Assembly: GCF_000003815.2 (NCBI RefSeq)
Contig: NC_049979.1
Span: 14,867,459-14,931,458, forward strand
DNA length: 64,000 nucleotides
DNA from: Branchiostoma floridae
Taxonomy: Eukaryota > Chordata > Leptocardii > Amphioxiformes > Branchiostomatidae
Reading direction: 5' to 3'
The translations under genes were made by a program, and so were the position numbers. Under the pieces are notes generated by a model, which was given only the letters and a program-made list of their open reading frames with translations, was not told the DNA's origin and did not search any database. Every line of letters starts with the position of its first letter. Position 1 is the first letter of the stretch. Below, piece by piece: positions 47,982 through 59,900 of this stretch.

Positions 47982-50900
47982 TCATATGTTGTACTGGGCA
48001 TGGAAGGAGCCATCCAGGGCAGGGGGAGGGCCACCCATGGCACCCTGCACCGAGCTGCTGTCAGAGGAACCATCGTCTGAGGGCGCAGGGCTGTTAGGGT
48101 TGGCGGGACACTCAAAATGAACACAGTGGAAAACCTGGAAAATAATTTTTGGTCATTATATTAACTTGACTTTCCTCCCCGAATAGGCAATGGAAGAACA
48201 GTACCGTGTTCTCTGTTGTCCTATTTCAGGCTCTGGCTTGAAATCTTACTTACAAGTACATGTTGTATTTCATTTGCCAACCTTCCCTCTACAGAATCCC
48301 ACATCTGATACTCAAAATAGGAGTCTAGAAGCCATATCAGCAGAGAGAGAGTGTGGAATTACAAATGACTGTTTTAAGGCATTCTGTGCCAAGTTCTTGC
48401 TGCTCTTCAGAACAAGACTTATGAGTCTTTGGCATAGAAAAGTACCCAGCTCACCATCATAAATCTATGCTTTCTTTCTGTAAAGTAATCTCTCCTTTGA
48501 GGCACTCCTAACTTGAAGGTGAGCATCCTCCACACCCCTCTTTCTTTAGTTGCAGCCATAAATAACTAATCAACTTGACCAACAACTCTAGTATTGGAAA
48601 TAGGTGTGGTGGAAGCTAATAAAATGAGCTGACTCCTGAATTATTCACAGAAGTATGGTCCGAGAGTGTGTTGGTTACACCAGTGGGTGTAAATCCGTCC
48701 AGAGGCGTGTATTATGCCATAAATCTGGACCTGTGTATGGGGCGGGAGTTCTCGTCCAGTGAGCCTTACCTCACGCCCCGTACAAGGCCATGGCACGTTA
48801 ATTATTCATCAGTGTAACAGGTCTACTCCGGGGAGGGCAGTTTTAGGAAAGTATGGAGGCCAGACAAACTTAATTATATGTAAGTACAATGTATCTACAT
48901 GTTGACTGATTTTTAGCGGCTGAAAATTTGTATGGCTATGAGAAGCTACTGTAGGCAAATGTCTTGTTACCTTGTATAGTTTTTCTGGAAATTTGTTTGT
49001 GTCAAATTTGTATGTCTAGAATTATGAACAGCTTTTCTTAAAGTTTACTTTAGATCTCAGCAAACCTCGAACTTTCCTGTGCAGACAAGCAAGCAGCAAT
49101 ATTAATGTTCACAACAACATTCAGTCTAACCAGCCACTACTTTTCACCCTTCATTTCATGTATTAGCAGCCTGAGACCCTGACCCAGCTGACACTTTACC
49201 AACTTCAAAGCCCAGAAATTGGTCTAACAAATTCCTTTCAAGAAACCTGCAAATCTTTCAGGAACACTGGACATTCCTTTTGGCTCATTACCTGCTAATA
49301 GGGGCTGGTGCTCATGGGCTGCTACTGTGGCAGGGAGAATCACAGGGAAAACCAAACCCTTGACCTCAAATGAAGCAAAGGAAATTGGTCTCCACTCAAG
49401 GCACTTGTAGATGTTTTACTGTCCCACTGTGTTTTCTCATTTTCATTACCAACTGATGATAGAGGCTGATGGTCTGCTGTGGTGGAGACACCCACAGGAA
49501 AACAACAACCTTGGCTCCCATTGAGGGACAAGAAAATCAATGGATTGTGCTTCGAAAAAACCCACAACTAACCAACGAGATCCCCAGAGAGACATTCAAT
49601 CCACCTAACATAGTGCAAGATTGTTAACTTTGGTTTGGGAGAAATATGCCCCAAATGAAAAAAAAAGACTTGTCAACCAGCAATTAGTTCTATAGCTTAT
49701 GAGTCGATCCCTCATAATACAAGTACACAATAATAATCATATGGTTTATCAAAACTAGACATCACTACCAGTACCACGCACAAATCTGACCAAATTGCAT
49801 AAATCTGACCATGATGCACTTGGCATTAATAGCTGACATATCTTGCAATGCCTTACCTCATTTGCAGTATTGTGGGTCCCGACTATCCGTATAAAGGTGA
49901 CAGGTCTCTTTTCAAAGAATATTGCCTGCCAGGATCTGCACAAGAACAAGAGCACGGATGAGAACATTATTCATTATCAATCTACATTGTACATGACATG
50001 AAAGAAAAATATGACTTGTGTTCACTGAGATATGAAAATAAGTTCATGGGTTATCATTTTAATGAAGGCTTTCAGGTACAAAATTTACAGATCAAAATGT
50101 TCACCAACAGATCCATTGACCAACAGTGTTTTCTCCCCATGACAGTTTATACCTAGTACTACAGATGTGAAAAGCCTTGAAATAAGTAATGACAGTTATT
50201 ATTACCTCCATGAAATGTCATGGAGGTAATATTTTACCCTGCGTTTGTCTGTCTGTCTGTCTGTCTGTGTGTGTGTAAACAAGATAACTCAAGAACGGTT
50301 GGGTGGATTGGTTTCATACTTGGTGTGTTGGTAGGGTGTGACAAAAGCTGGAAATGATTAGATTTTGGGCCCCCTAGCGGCTCCCCTTGGTACTGCAGCG
50401 CAACTTCCGGTTTTGCTATCTCGGTGTTCTGAACAGGCTATGGTCACGATTTTTGAGTGTTAGATAGCTCATGTGCTCAGGAAGAAATGACATAAGTTTG
50501 GGCCCCCTAGCGTTTAGTTTTGGGATAGCAGGGGCATTTTTGTCAAAAACTTCTGAAGATGATAACTCAAGAAGGGAACAACGGATTTTCATCATTTTTG
50601 GTATGTAGGTACCTTAGGCAATGTTTTACAAGATAAGATACTAATTATGCAAAATAGGAGCACATTTGCATAATTAATGAGAATATTCTATCATAGCAGT
50701 TTTTTCAATGTATCTCTTGTTCCAGACATGCTATGGTCTTGACATTTATGTGGTAGATAGCTTTTAGTGCCATAAACAAGTGGGGCAAGTTTCAGCCCCC
50801 TAACATTTAATTGTGGAATTGCAGGGGTGTTTTTGTCAGGACACTCCAAAGAGTGCAGAAAGGAACGACGGATTGCCTGCATTTTAGGCATGCAGGTAGC

Positions 50901-53900
50901 TTAGGCAAAGATGTTCATAATGATATACATGTTATGCAAATGAGGACTTAATTTGCATAATTAATGAGGAAATTGTATAGTTCCATTGTTTTTAATAACT
51001 GGACCTCAATACATGTAACACATGTTAATTATGATTGGTGGAATATAAGCAGATACCAAATATGGTAATGATGAACTTATTTGCATAATTTATGTAAAAA
51101 TTGCAAAACCACTTTATGATTAATAATGGGAATTTTATAATTGTGACGTGTACGTTAGTCAATGATAAACAACACCATGCATAAACTATGTTAATTTGTT
51201 AGTCAATTCCATGACATTTATGAAAGCTCTAAAATTTCATGGAGGTATGAGGTCGCCGAACTCTAGTTGTTTACTAAGTTTATGCAGCAATCAAAATTTC
51301 CTCGATGGCAAAATTTAAAAGCAAAAGCCCGTGAGGAACACAATGTCATCTAAAAGCACAAAGAGCAGCTCAATGAATCCCCATCTGTCAAATGGCTTCT
51401 GTGTTATATAAATAGGAAGGGGAACAAGTTCACTGTACCAAGCTCTTTCTTTTATGTCAACAAAACTGATGGAACAATGATTCAACATTCTCTAATCAAT
51501 GTGGAAATCTATGACATTTCATAAATGCAAAAGCCTGGACAAATCATTGATCAAATAGGTGCTTGAAAAACTTTATCCATCTGTTTGAAGAAGTTCACTA
51601 TATATGACAGGCGCTTTCTTCCCTGTTCACCAAACTGATGCAGAATTCTCTAATCAATGTAGAAAACTGGGACAAGGCTCCTGGGAGTCCAACACTACCA
51701 TGTAAGGGCTGTCTGCAACAAGGCCTGACATCTGTCAATGTCCTGTCAGGAGGCAGGGATGTTGACTTCTCATTTGCCAAATGGAAAAGGCTGTAGCTGC
51801 AGAATGAGATACCAGAGCAGGGGATGCAGGGAAGTGGTCCATCCAGTTGATTGTGACATCAATAACACTGGCACTTTACAGGGGTAAGGGAAGCTCTGGA
51901 ACTTGGAGATTTATCAAAAGGTTTTAATGGTGACAAGGGGAGACTTTCCTTTGCCCTTCAAGAATGCAAACATCTGCTATGCCTTGGTTTCTATTAAAAT
52001 GCAGTATCACTATCTAAATTGAGAACATGAAATTTCACTGGACTGGCCTGTTGGATATTCTTAGGATATTCTTTTCTGGATTACAATAATATATAGTTAG
52101 GTTACTCAAGAAGGAAATACATTCTCACAAAAAAAAAACCCTGAGGAGATGTTACATTTCAGATTCCATTCAGGACAGTAGTTCTGAAAGATGACCTCAT
52201 TCCAAGTGTCTGGGCATCCCCCTTTCTTGGCGAGCTGCCTCACATTTGAATGACTCTTCAGGTAAAACAATTTCCCCTACCATACATCAAACTAACTTTT
52301 TCCCAGCCAGTTTAATCAAGTAGGAAACACACTGTCATGAGAAGCTTTGGTTAGAAGAAGACATCATGTATAGGATTTCTTGAAAGGCACACTGTGCTGT
52401 GCTTCTCAATAGATAACCTCCTCTCAAGTGTCTGCACACATCAACATCCCCCTCCCCCTCCAGCCTGACATAAGCCCATGCCTGCAGGCTGAGGAAGTTC
52501 AGGCAGGAGGAAGTTGTCAGGATGAAGGGATGGCAGGAGGTTAAGCTATCTCCCAGCTAATGTGCATCACAGTTTGACATCCACAGGCATGAATTATTAA
52601 TGTCTGCACTAATGGTACATTACAGGTGCCTAACACAGCAGGGAGGGGAGTTAGCAGTGCTACACATTATAGTTACACAATTACCCTAATGGAGCGGCTG
52701 TAAGTCCGCTTTCTGCACGCTGATTGAGTCTAGCTCTTCACTCTCCAATAATTGTGAGCAATCTTATTGCCAGCAGTCAATGGAAATATGTGAGCGCATG
52801 CGCAGATCACATTAGTTAATTAGCGCCTCGAACGCTGACCTCACGTGACACACCAGCAGCCCCCGCCAGGGAGGCCAGTCGCGTCAGGATGCGTTCGTCA
52901 CGTCATCAGCATATCTTACTGTAGCTTAAATGTTTCACGGTATCCCCGGCCCACGGCTTGTCGATGAGCCTTCCAAGCAGGCGAAGATTCAGTCGTGGTG
53001 TCGCCAGTTCGTGTTTTGAGGCCGGGATTCTGATAAACTCTTTTCTCTTCCTCAACACCGGGCACACGCGGACGTGTCGGACGATCTCACCAGTCACGGG
53101 TAACCGTTGGTTTTTCACGTCGCCTTCGCCGTCACTCATCCCAAGATTCGCCATCCACTCAGAAGGTGTCTCATGCCTGTGTAGTGAATCCTACTCTTTT
53201 TCTTCCCGGATCATCCTTGCAGCGGGCGTCATGACTGAATGGAACCCTACCTTTAGTGGCCTTCACCCCGTTCGCGCAAGTGGTAGGATCCAACCCGCGG
53301 CTGCCGGACTGCAGTAGTAGACCACCCACCGGGGTTGTTTACTGTTAACTCCAAGCTCGCAAAACCGTAAGTCACGCCAGTTCGGACGTTCCTTACTCAC
53401 TACATAACTTTACTGGTGGATCCTAGATCGTGGTCCCGCTCGGGTAGACGTACTTCATTCCGATCTCTACACCGTGACCCCTCATTATAAACACCTCTGT
53501 CGTACGGGATTACCTAACAAGATTGGTAGGGTCAGGATTCCGACTGTCCACTCCATTCCAGACCCCCTGTCTAATTGAGTCCTTCTGTGCGCCAATGGAC
53601 ACTAGACTCGCCATACTGAGATGATATGTCTGCCAATATCCAGCGAAGACTGACACCACCGGCTCGTATTTTGCCATGTTCCTGTACCCTCAGTTGGTTT
53701 CGTGGACAGTGTTTCCTCTCCGGGTTTGAAATGTTGGATCCTACGGACAATTTTTCCTTACAGGAGTTGGCTCGCCGAGTGTAACCCCAGCGGTATATAT
53801 TATATCCTCACAGCTGGCTAACCAGTTGAACAGTGACACTCCTACGGACAGAGTTTTCCTCATAGGAGTTAGCTCGCCGGTTAAACAGTGACACTCCTAA

Positions 53901-56900
53901 GGACATAGCTTAGCTATCCAGTTAAACAGTGACACTCCTACGGACATAGTTTCCTCACAGGAGTTAGCTACCAAGTTAAACAGTGACACTCCTACGGACA
54001 TAGCTTCCTCACAGGAGTTAGCTAGCCAGTTAAATAGTGACACTCCTACGGACAGAGTTTTCCTCATAGGAGTTAGCTCGCAGGTTAAACAGTGACACTC
54101 CTACGGACATAGTTTCCTCACAGGAGTTAGCTACCAAGTTAAACAGTGACACTCCTACGGACATAGCTTCCTCACAGGAGTTAGCTAGCCAGTTAAATAG
54201 TGACACTCCTACGGACTTAGTTTCCTCACAGGAGTTAGCTCGCCAGTTAAACAGTGACACTCCTACGGACTCAGCTTCCTCACAGGAGTTAGCTAGCCAG
54301 TTAAACAGTGACACTCCTACGGACAGAGTTTTCCTCACAGGAGTTAGCTCGCCAGTTAAACAGTGACACTCCTACGGACTTAGCTTCCTCACAGGAGTTC
54401 GCTAGACAGTTAAACAGTGACACTCCTACGGACACAGTTTCCTCACAGGAGTTAGCTAACCAGTTAAATAGTGACACTCCTACGGACAGAGTTTTCCTCA
54501 CAGGAGTTAGCTAACCAGTTAAATAGTGACACTCCTACGGACATAGTTTCCTCAAAGGAGTTAGCTAACCAGTTAAACAGTGACACTCCTACGGACAGAC
54601 TTTCCTCACAGGAGTTAGCTAGCCAGTTAAACAGTGACACTCCTACGGACATAGTTTTCCTCACGGGAGTAAGCTAACCAGTTAAATAGTGACGCTCCTA
54701 CGGACATAGTTTCCTCACAGGAGTTAGCTAACCAGTTAAATAGTGACACTCCTACGGCCATAGTTTCCTCACAGGAGTTAGCTAACCAGTTAAACAGTTA
54801 AACAGTGACACTCCTACGGACACAGTTTCCTCACAGGAGTTAACTAGACAGTTAAACAGTGACACTCCTACTACTCCTACGGACATAGTTTTCCTCACAG
54901 GGGTTAGCTAACCAGATAAACAGTGACACTCCTACGGATAGAGTTTTCCTCACAGGAGTTAGCTAGTCAGTTAAACAGTGACACTCCTACGGACTTAGTT
55001 TCCTCACAGGAGTTAACTAGACAGTTAAACAGTGACACTCCTACTACTCCTACGGACATAGTTTTCCTCACAGGGGTTAGCTAACCAGATAAACAGTGAC
55101 ACTCCTACGGATAGAGTTTTCCTCACAGGAGTTAGCTAGTCAGTTAAACAGTGACACTCCTACGGACATAGTTTCCTCACAGGAGTTAGCTCACCAGTTA
55201 AACAGTGACACTCCTACGGACTTAGTTTCCTCACAGGAGTTAACTAGACAGTTAAACAGTGACACTCCTACTACTCCTACGGACATAGTTTTCCTCACAG
55301 GGGTTAGCTAACCAGTTAAACAGTGACACTCCTACGGACATAGTTTCCTCACAGGAGTTAGCTAGTCAGTTAAACAGTGACACTCCTATGGACATAGTTT
55401 CCTCACAGGAGTTAACTAGACAGTTAAACAGTGACACTCCTACTACTCCTACGGACATAGTTTTCCTCACAGGGGTTAGCTAACCAGATAAACAGTGACA
55501 CTCCTACGGATAGAGTTTTCCTCACAGGAGTTAGCTAGTCAGTTAAACAGTGACACTCCTACGGACATAGCTTCCTCACAGGAGTTAGCTAACCAGTTAA
55601 ACAGTGACACTCCTACGGACTTAGCTTCCTCACAGGAGTTAGCTAGTCAGTTAAACAGTGACACTCCTACGGACAGAGTTTCCTCACAGGAGTTAGCTAA
55701 CCAGTTAAATAGTGACACTCCTACAGACAGAGTTCTCCTCACAGGAGTTAGCTAGCCTGTTAAACAGTGACACTCCTACGGACATAGTTTTCCTCACAGG
55801 AGTTAGCTAACCAGTTAAATAGTGACACTCCTACGGACTTAGCTTCCTCAAAGGAGTTAGCTAACCAGTTAAACAGTGACACTCCTACGGACTTAGCTTC
55901 CTCAAAGGAGTTAGCTAACCAGTTAAATAGTGACACTCCTACGGACAGAGTTTTCCTCACAGGAGTTAGCTAGCCAGTTAAATAGTGACACTCCTACGGA
56001 CATAGTTTCCTCACGGGAGTTAGTTAACCAGTTAAATGGTGACACTCCAACAGACAGAGTTTTCCTCACAGGAGTTAGCTAGCCAGTTAAACAGTGACAC
56101 TCCTACGGACTTAGTTTCCTCACAGGAGTTAGCTAGCCAGTTAAACAGTGACACTCCTACGGACATAGTTTCCTCACAGGAGTTAGCTAGCCAGTTAAAC
56201 AGTGACACTCCTACGCGCATCATACTCACAGGAGTTAGTTAACCAGTTCATCAGTGACACTCCTACGGACAGTGCTTCCTTACAGGAGGTAGCTCGTCAG
56301 CTATTACATAGTGACACTCCCACGGAGTACATAGTCTCCTCACAAGAGTTTGTTTGCCAGTCATACTGTGCCACTCCTGCGGACACTCCTCTGACCAGTG
56401 TTTCCTCATAGCGTTAGTCAGTTCATCTGCGACGCTCCTTCGGACTGCGTTTCCTCACCGGAGTTCGCTTGCCAGGTGTGCAACAGTGACCCTCCTACAA
56501 TGTTTCCTCCCAGGAGTTTGCCAGCCAGTTATACAGCGACACTCCTACGGACAGTGTTTCCTCACGGGAGTTAGCTCGCCGAGTGTTAACCCATAGCGCT
56601 CCGACGGTGTCTCCTCACACACAGTAGTTCCCTCGCGATCGCCAAGTGCTATAGCGTGACACTCCTACGGTTAGTGCTTCATCACGGAAGTTCGCTCGCT
56701 AAAGTGTCCAACATTGACCCTTTTACGGACAGTGTTGCCCCACTGGAGTTCGGTCATCTGGTGTTCAAGACGACACGCCTACGGACAGTCTTTCCTCATG
56801 AAAGTTGGCCTATGATCAGCCGTTCAAGTCTACCAGTTGCTGCTCCGCGACTCTCTACGGACAGTCTCTACTCACATGCGTTTGGTCGCCGGGTTTAAAA

Positions 56901-59900
56901 GCTGTGACAAGCCTCATGACGGTTTTTCCTCTCAAGACGTAGGTAGACAGGTATCCAACAACCCTGCTTCTCTGAGCCGCGTTTCAGCGTGTACAAGATT
57001 GCTGCACCGGAGGCCAGCTTCTTCTCGCGTCACACATCTCTGAGGGTCATCTAACGTCTTCTACGCATCTCCGGGCGTCGGACGCTCCCACGACCGGGGA
57101 GGGTTCGAATTCAATGCACGAACTACAATTCTTCTGCACACGTATGAACTCCTATTGTGCCATATGTATCTACGAGACTGCACCCCACATTGACTGTATA
57201 CATCTGTTACAGACTGAGTCATTGACTGTTACAGACTGAGTCCTTCACCATCTGTGAAGTTATTCCTTCAGGGCGTTGCGGTCACTCGATAGTTCATTTC
57301 ACCTATTAACCTCACTATGTGCCTCTGCCATTATAGCAGAACATCCCAAGTTATTTGCAACTGACTGTTATATGTTAAGCGTTAAGGTACACCCCGTCCT
57401 TGTCGTTTTAGCCGATATGTACGCCTTCTGTTCTTATCTAGTAGCCTATAGGTATGTATGCCTCGGACTTGTCTAGTTCACCTAGTACATGAGTGCCCTG
57501 TTCTTGCTAATTACTAGCTAGTTGAGTTAATTTTTCGAGTACTAGCTAGTTGAGTTAATTTTTCGAGTACGATTGAAACTTAATTCTCGCCTCTACACTT
57601 TGTTAGCCGTCTGCCTTGCGCTCCCTCCACGCCTCTGCTCTCTCCACTCCAAACACCTCACTCCTCCTCCCTACGGGCTTGGTCCTGGTGGTTCTCAATG
57701 TTTGATTGCACAATGCATTAAAACTCTACCAAGCCCATTCCTTCTCCGCCTCATTCAATCCGGCATGAAGTGTGAGAGAGCAGATAATTGGAAATATGTG
57801 AGCGCATGCGCAGATCACATTAGTTAATTAGCGCCTCGAACGCTGACCTCACGTGACACACCAGCAGCCCCCGCCAGGGAGGCCAGTCGCGTCAGGATGC
57901 GTTCGTCACGTCATCAGCATATCTTACTGTAGCTTAAATGTTTCACCCGCCCACCCACCACGTGGTTCTCAATGTTTGATTGCACAATGCATTAAAACTC
58001 TACCAAGCCCATTCCTTCTCCGCCTCATTCAATCCGGCATGAAGTGTGAGAGAGCAGATAATTGTCCTCACATTAATGCCTATAATGTGACTTAATAATA
58101 TACCAGATGAAATACTTCACATACTTGTATCCTTTTCTGTCACTTAAGATGATGACCTAAGATACATGAATGGATATAATCATTTCATCCATAGATAACC
58201 TTGACAGCCACTTTTCTATATGCCAATTTGTCCAGTTTAGCTTCTCTACAATACTCTTACTACAGGGTAAAAATAGCCTCCTAAAATCTGCAATTTTAAG
58301 ACAATGACTAAATGTCAAGAAAGGAATCTAAATATCTACACTCTCAGCAGTCTGATTGAATGCTCTGCTAAAAGCCCTTTCCATTTTGTTGAAATCATAG
58401 ATCATTAGGAAAATGTTGGAAATTCAAGGGAATACTTCTGGCACTTTGTACTCCCTAAAGTACTAGACTAAGTATATTGTGCCATGAAGTACCTGCTAGA
58501 TGAAAACCATTTTTGCTATTTGAAGCAAATCTTTGCTATATTGAGAAGGTTGGTATCTAAATGTCTCTGACGCTACCTGCATGCCTCCCTGGTCTTGTCA
58601 CACACCAGTTCCCAGTGTTGTTGGTCTGTAGACACTTCTATGTAGTAACTGTAGCTGCGGTCATCACAGTCCCACAGCAACAACCTGGGGGAGTGAAGGA
58701 TGACTTTTACAACGTACCAGGGAAATTTCCCAAATCTTTCTGACAATGAGTAGTAAAATATGGGTTACTGTTATGAACGAGTAGAAATCGACTCCACAAC
58801 AGACTTCTAATGTTCACTGGTCCATAGCACAGTGTTGCTCCTCCTATCAGCTAAAAACAGAACTGCAGTACTTTGAAATGCAGTACTTTGCATATAGCTC
58901 AACAGTATGTCTACCTCTGTGCAGACATTTTGAGATAGGTTTAAGTGCTAGTAAGCCCTTTCCTTATCCCTTTGCACCCCTTTCACTCGGTGATTATGGC
59001 TGTTATTGTACCCCTGAAGAAAAAAAGCAATGACCCTGTACCTCATGGAGCCGACTATGAATGGTTGTGCCAGTTGTACCACGATAGCACCGCTGCCCAG
59101 CTGGTGACACGTGTACCCCGAGTCCCAGTCGTAGTTCTTCGTGTCTCCATTCAGCAGAGCATTGCGACTGCGACTCACGCCCTCAATCACACTGGCGCTG
59201 TGCTGGGTTGTTGCTACGTTCTCCGAAGGGACTAAAGTAGGAGAGAGAAAGAGTAAAGAAAAGAAACTGCCTGATTTACGGTTTAGAATTACCACTGCTG
59301 TACATCCTGTTAGAAGAAAGAAATAGTAATGACTACAAAGTTGTCAAAAGATTTTAACATACAACTGAGGTGTTCATAAACAAATATGGTAGGGGTTACT
59401 CCAATGCTTTTAACATAGAATGCAACATTGCCCAAATCTTGCAATGATGAGGAATATCTTAAGGTCCCCGCAAACCATATCCATATATTTCATCATTTCC
59501 AAAATTTTATCACATACTAAGGGCTACCCACAGAAGTCATTAACATCCTTTCATGGTGCATTTGATAAACAATTTGACAAATGCTGGTAAACACAAGGCA
59601 AGAGGGATAACAACAACAGCAATACTCACCCAGGAGTCCCCTCTCTAACTGGAAAGGTTTGTTTGTGTATAAGCACTCAAAGGACACCAAGTGGAACACC
59701 TTGTTCACTGTGTTGTGCACTCCTACTATTCTCACATACCTGGGGAAAACAAACACATGCAACTGAAATTCATTCTGCTTTATTTCTGGCTACAGCATTA
59801 CTTCCAGTTGTAGGTTGGTAACTTAAATGTATTTTGTACTAACCTGCAAATTGTCTATCCTTCCACATAAGCTATCCTTTCAGACAAACATGTGCGGGGA

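Larger units (their letters stand above)
52939..57687. other. 4.75-kb inserted block carrying the 54-bp minisatellite
   Basis: Lies between segment A copy 1 and segment B copy 1. In the second A-B unit only 15 bp (57947-57961) occupies this position. Order: about 0.8 kb of GC-richer unique sequence (with a minus frame of about 70 residues at 53154-52940), the 54-bp array, a degenerate array tail to about 56950, then about 0.7 kb of unique DNA containing a 28-bp tandem duplication. No transposase, reverse transcriptase or terminal repeat was recognised, so its class is unknown. Confidence 0.6.

Noticed and set aside
53755-56240. Resemblance to a CRISPR array
   Set aside because: Monomers are contiguous with no unique spacers, the setting is a chordate intron, and there are no cas genes.
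54030-56242. Many 65-102 codon frames with 18-residue repeats on both strands in the minisatellite
   Set aside because: The frames simply follow the 54-bp period; 55/56-bp variants and stops break them every few units and there are no splice or start signals around them. Treated as satellite DNA.
57090-57115. GGTTCGAATTC resembling a tRNA T-loop
   Set aside because: No acceptor stem, D-arm or anticodon stem could be paired around it.
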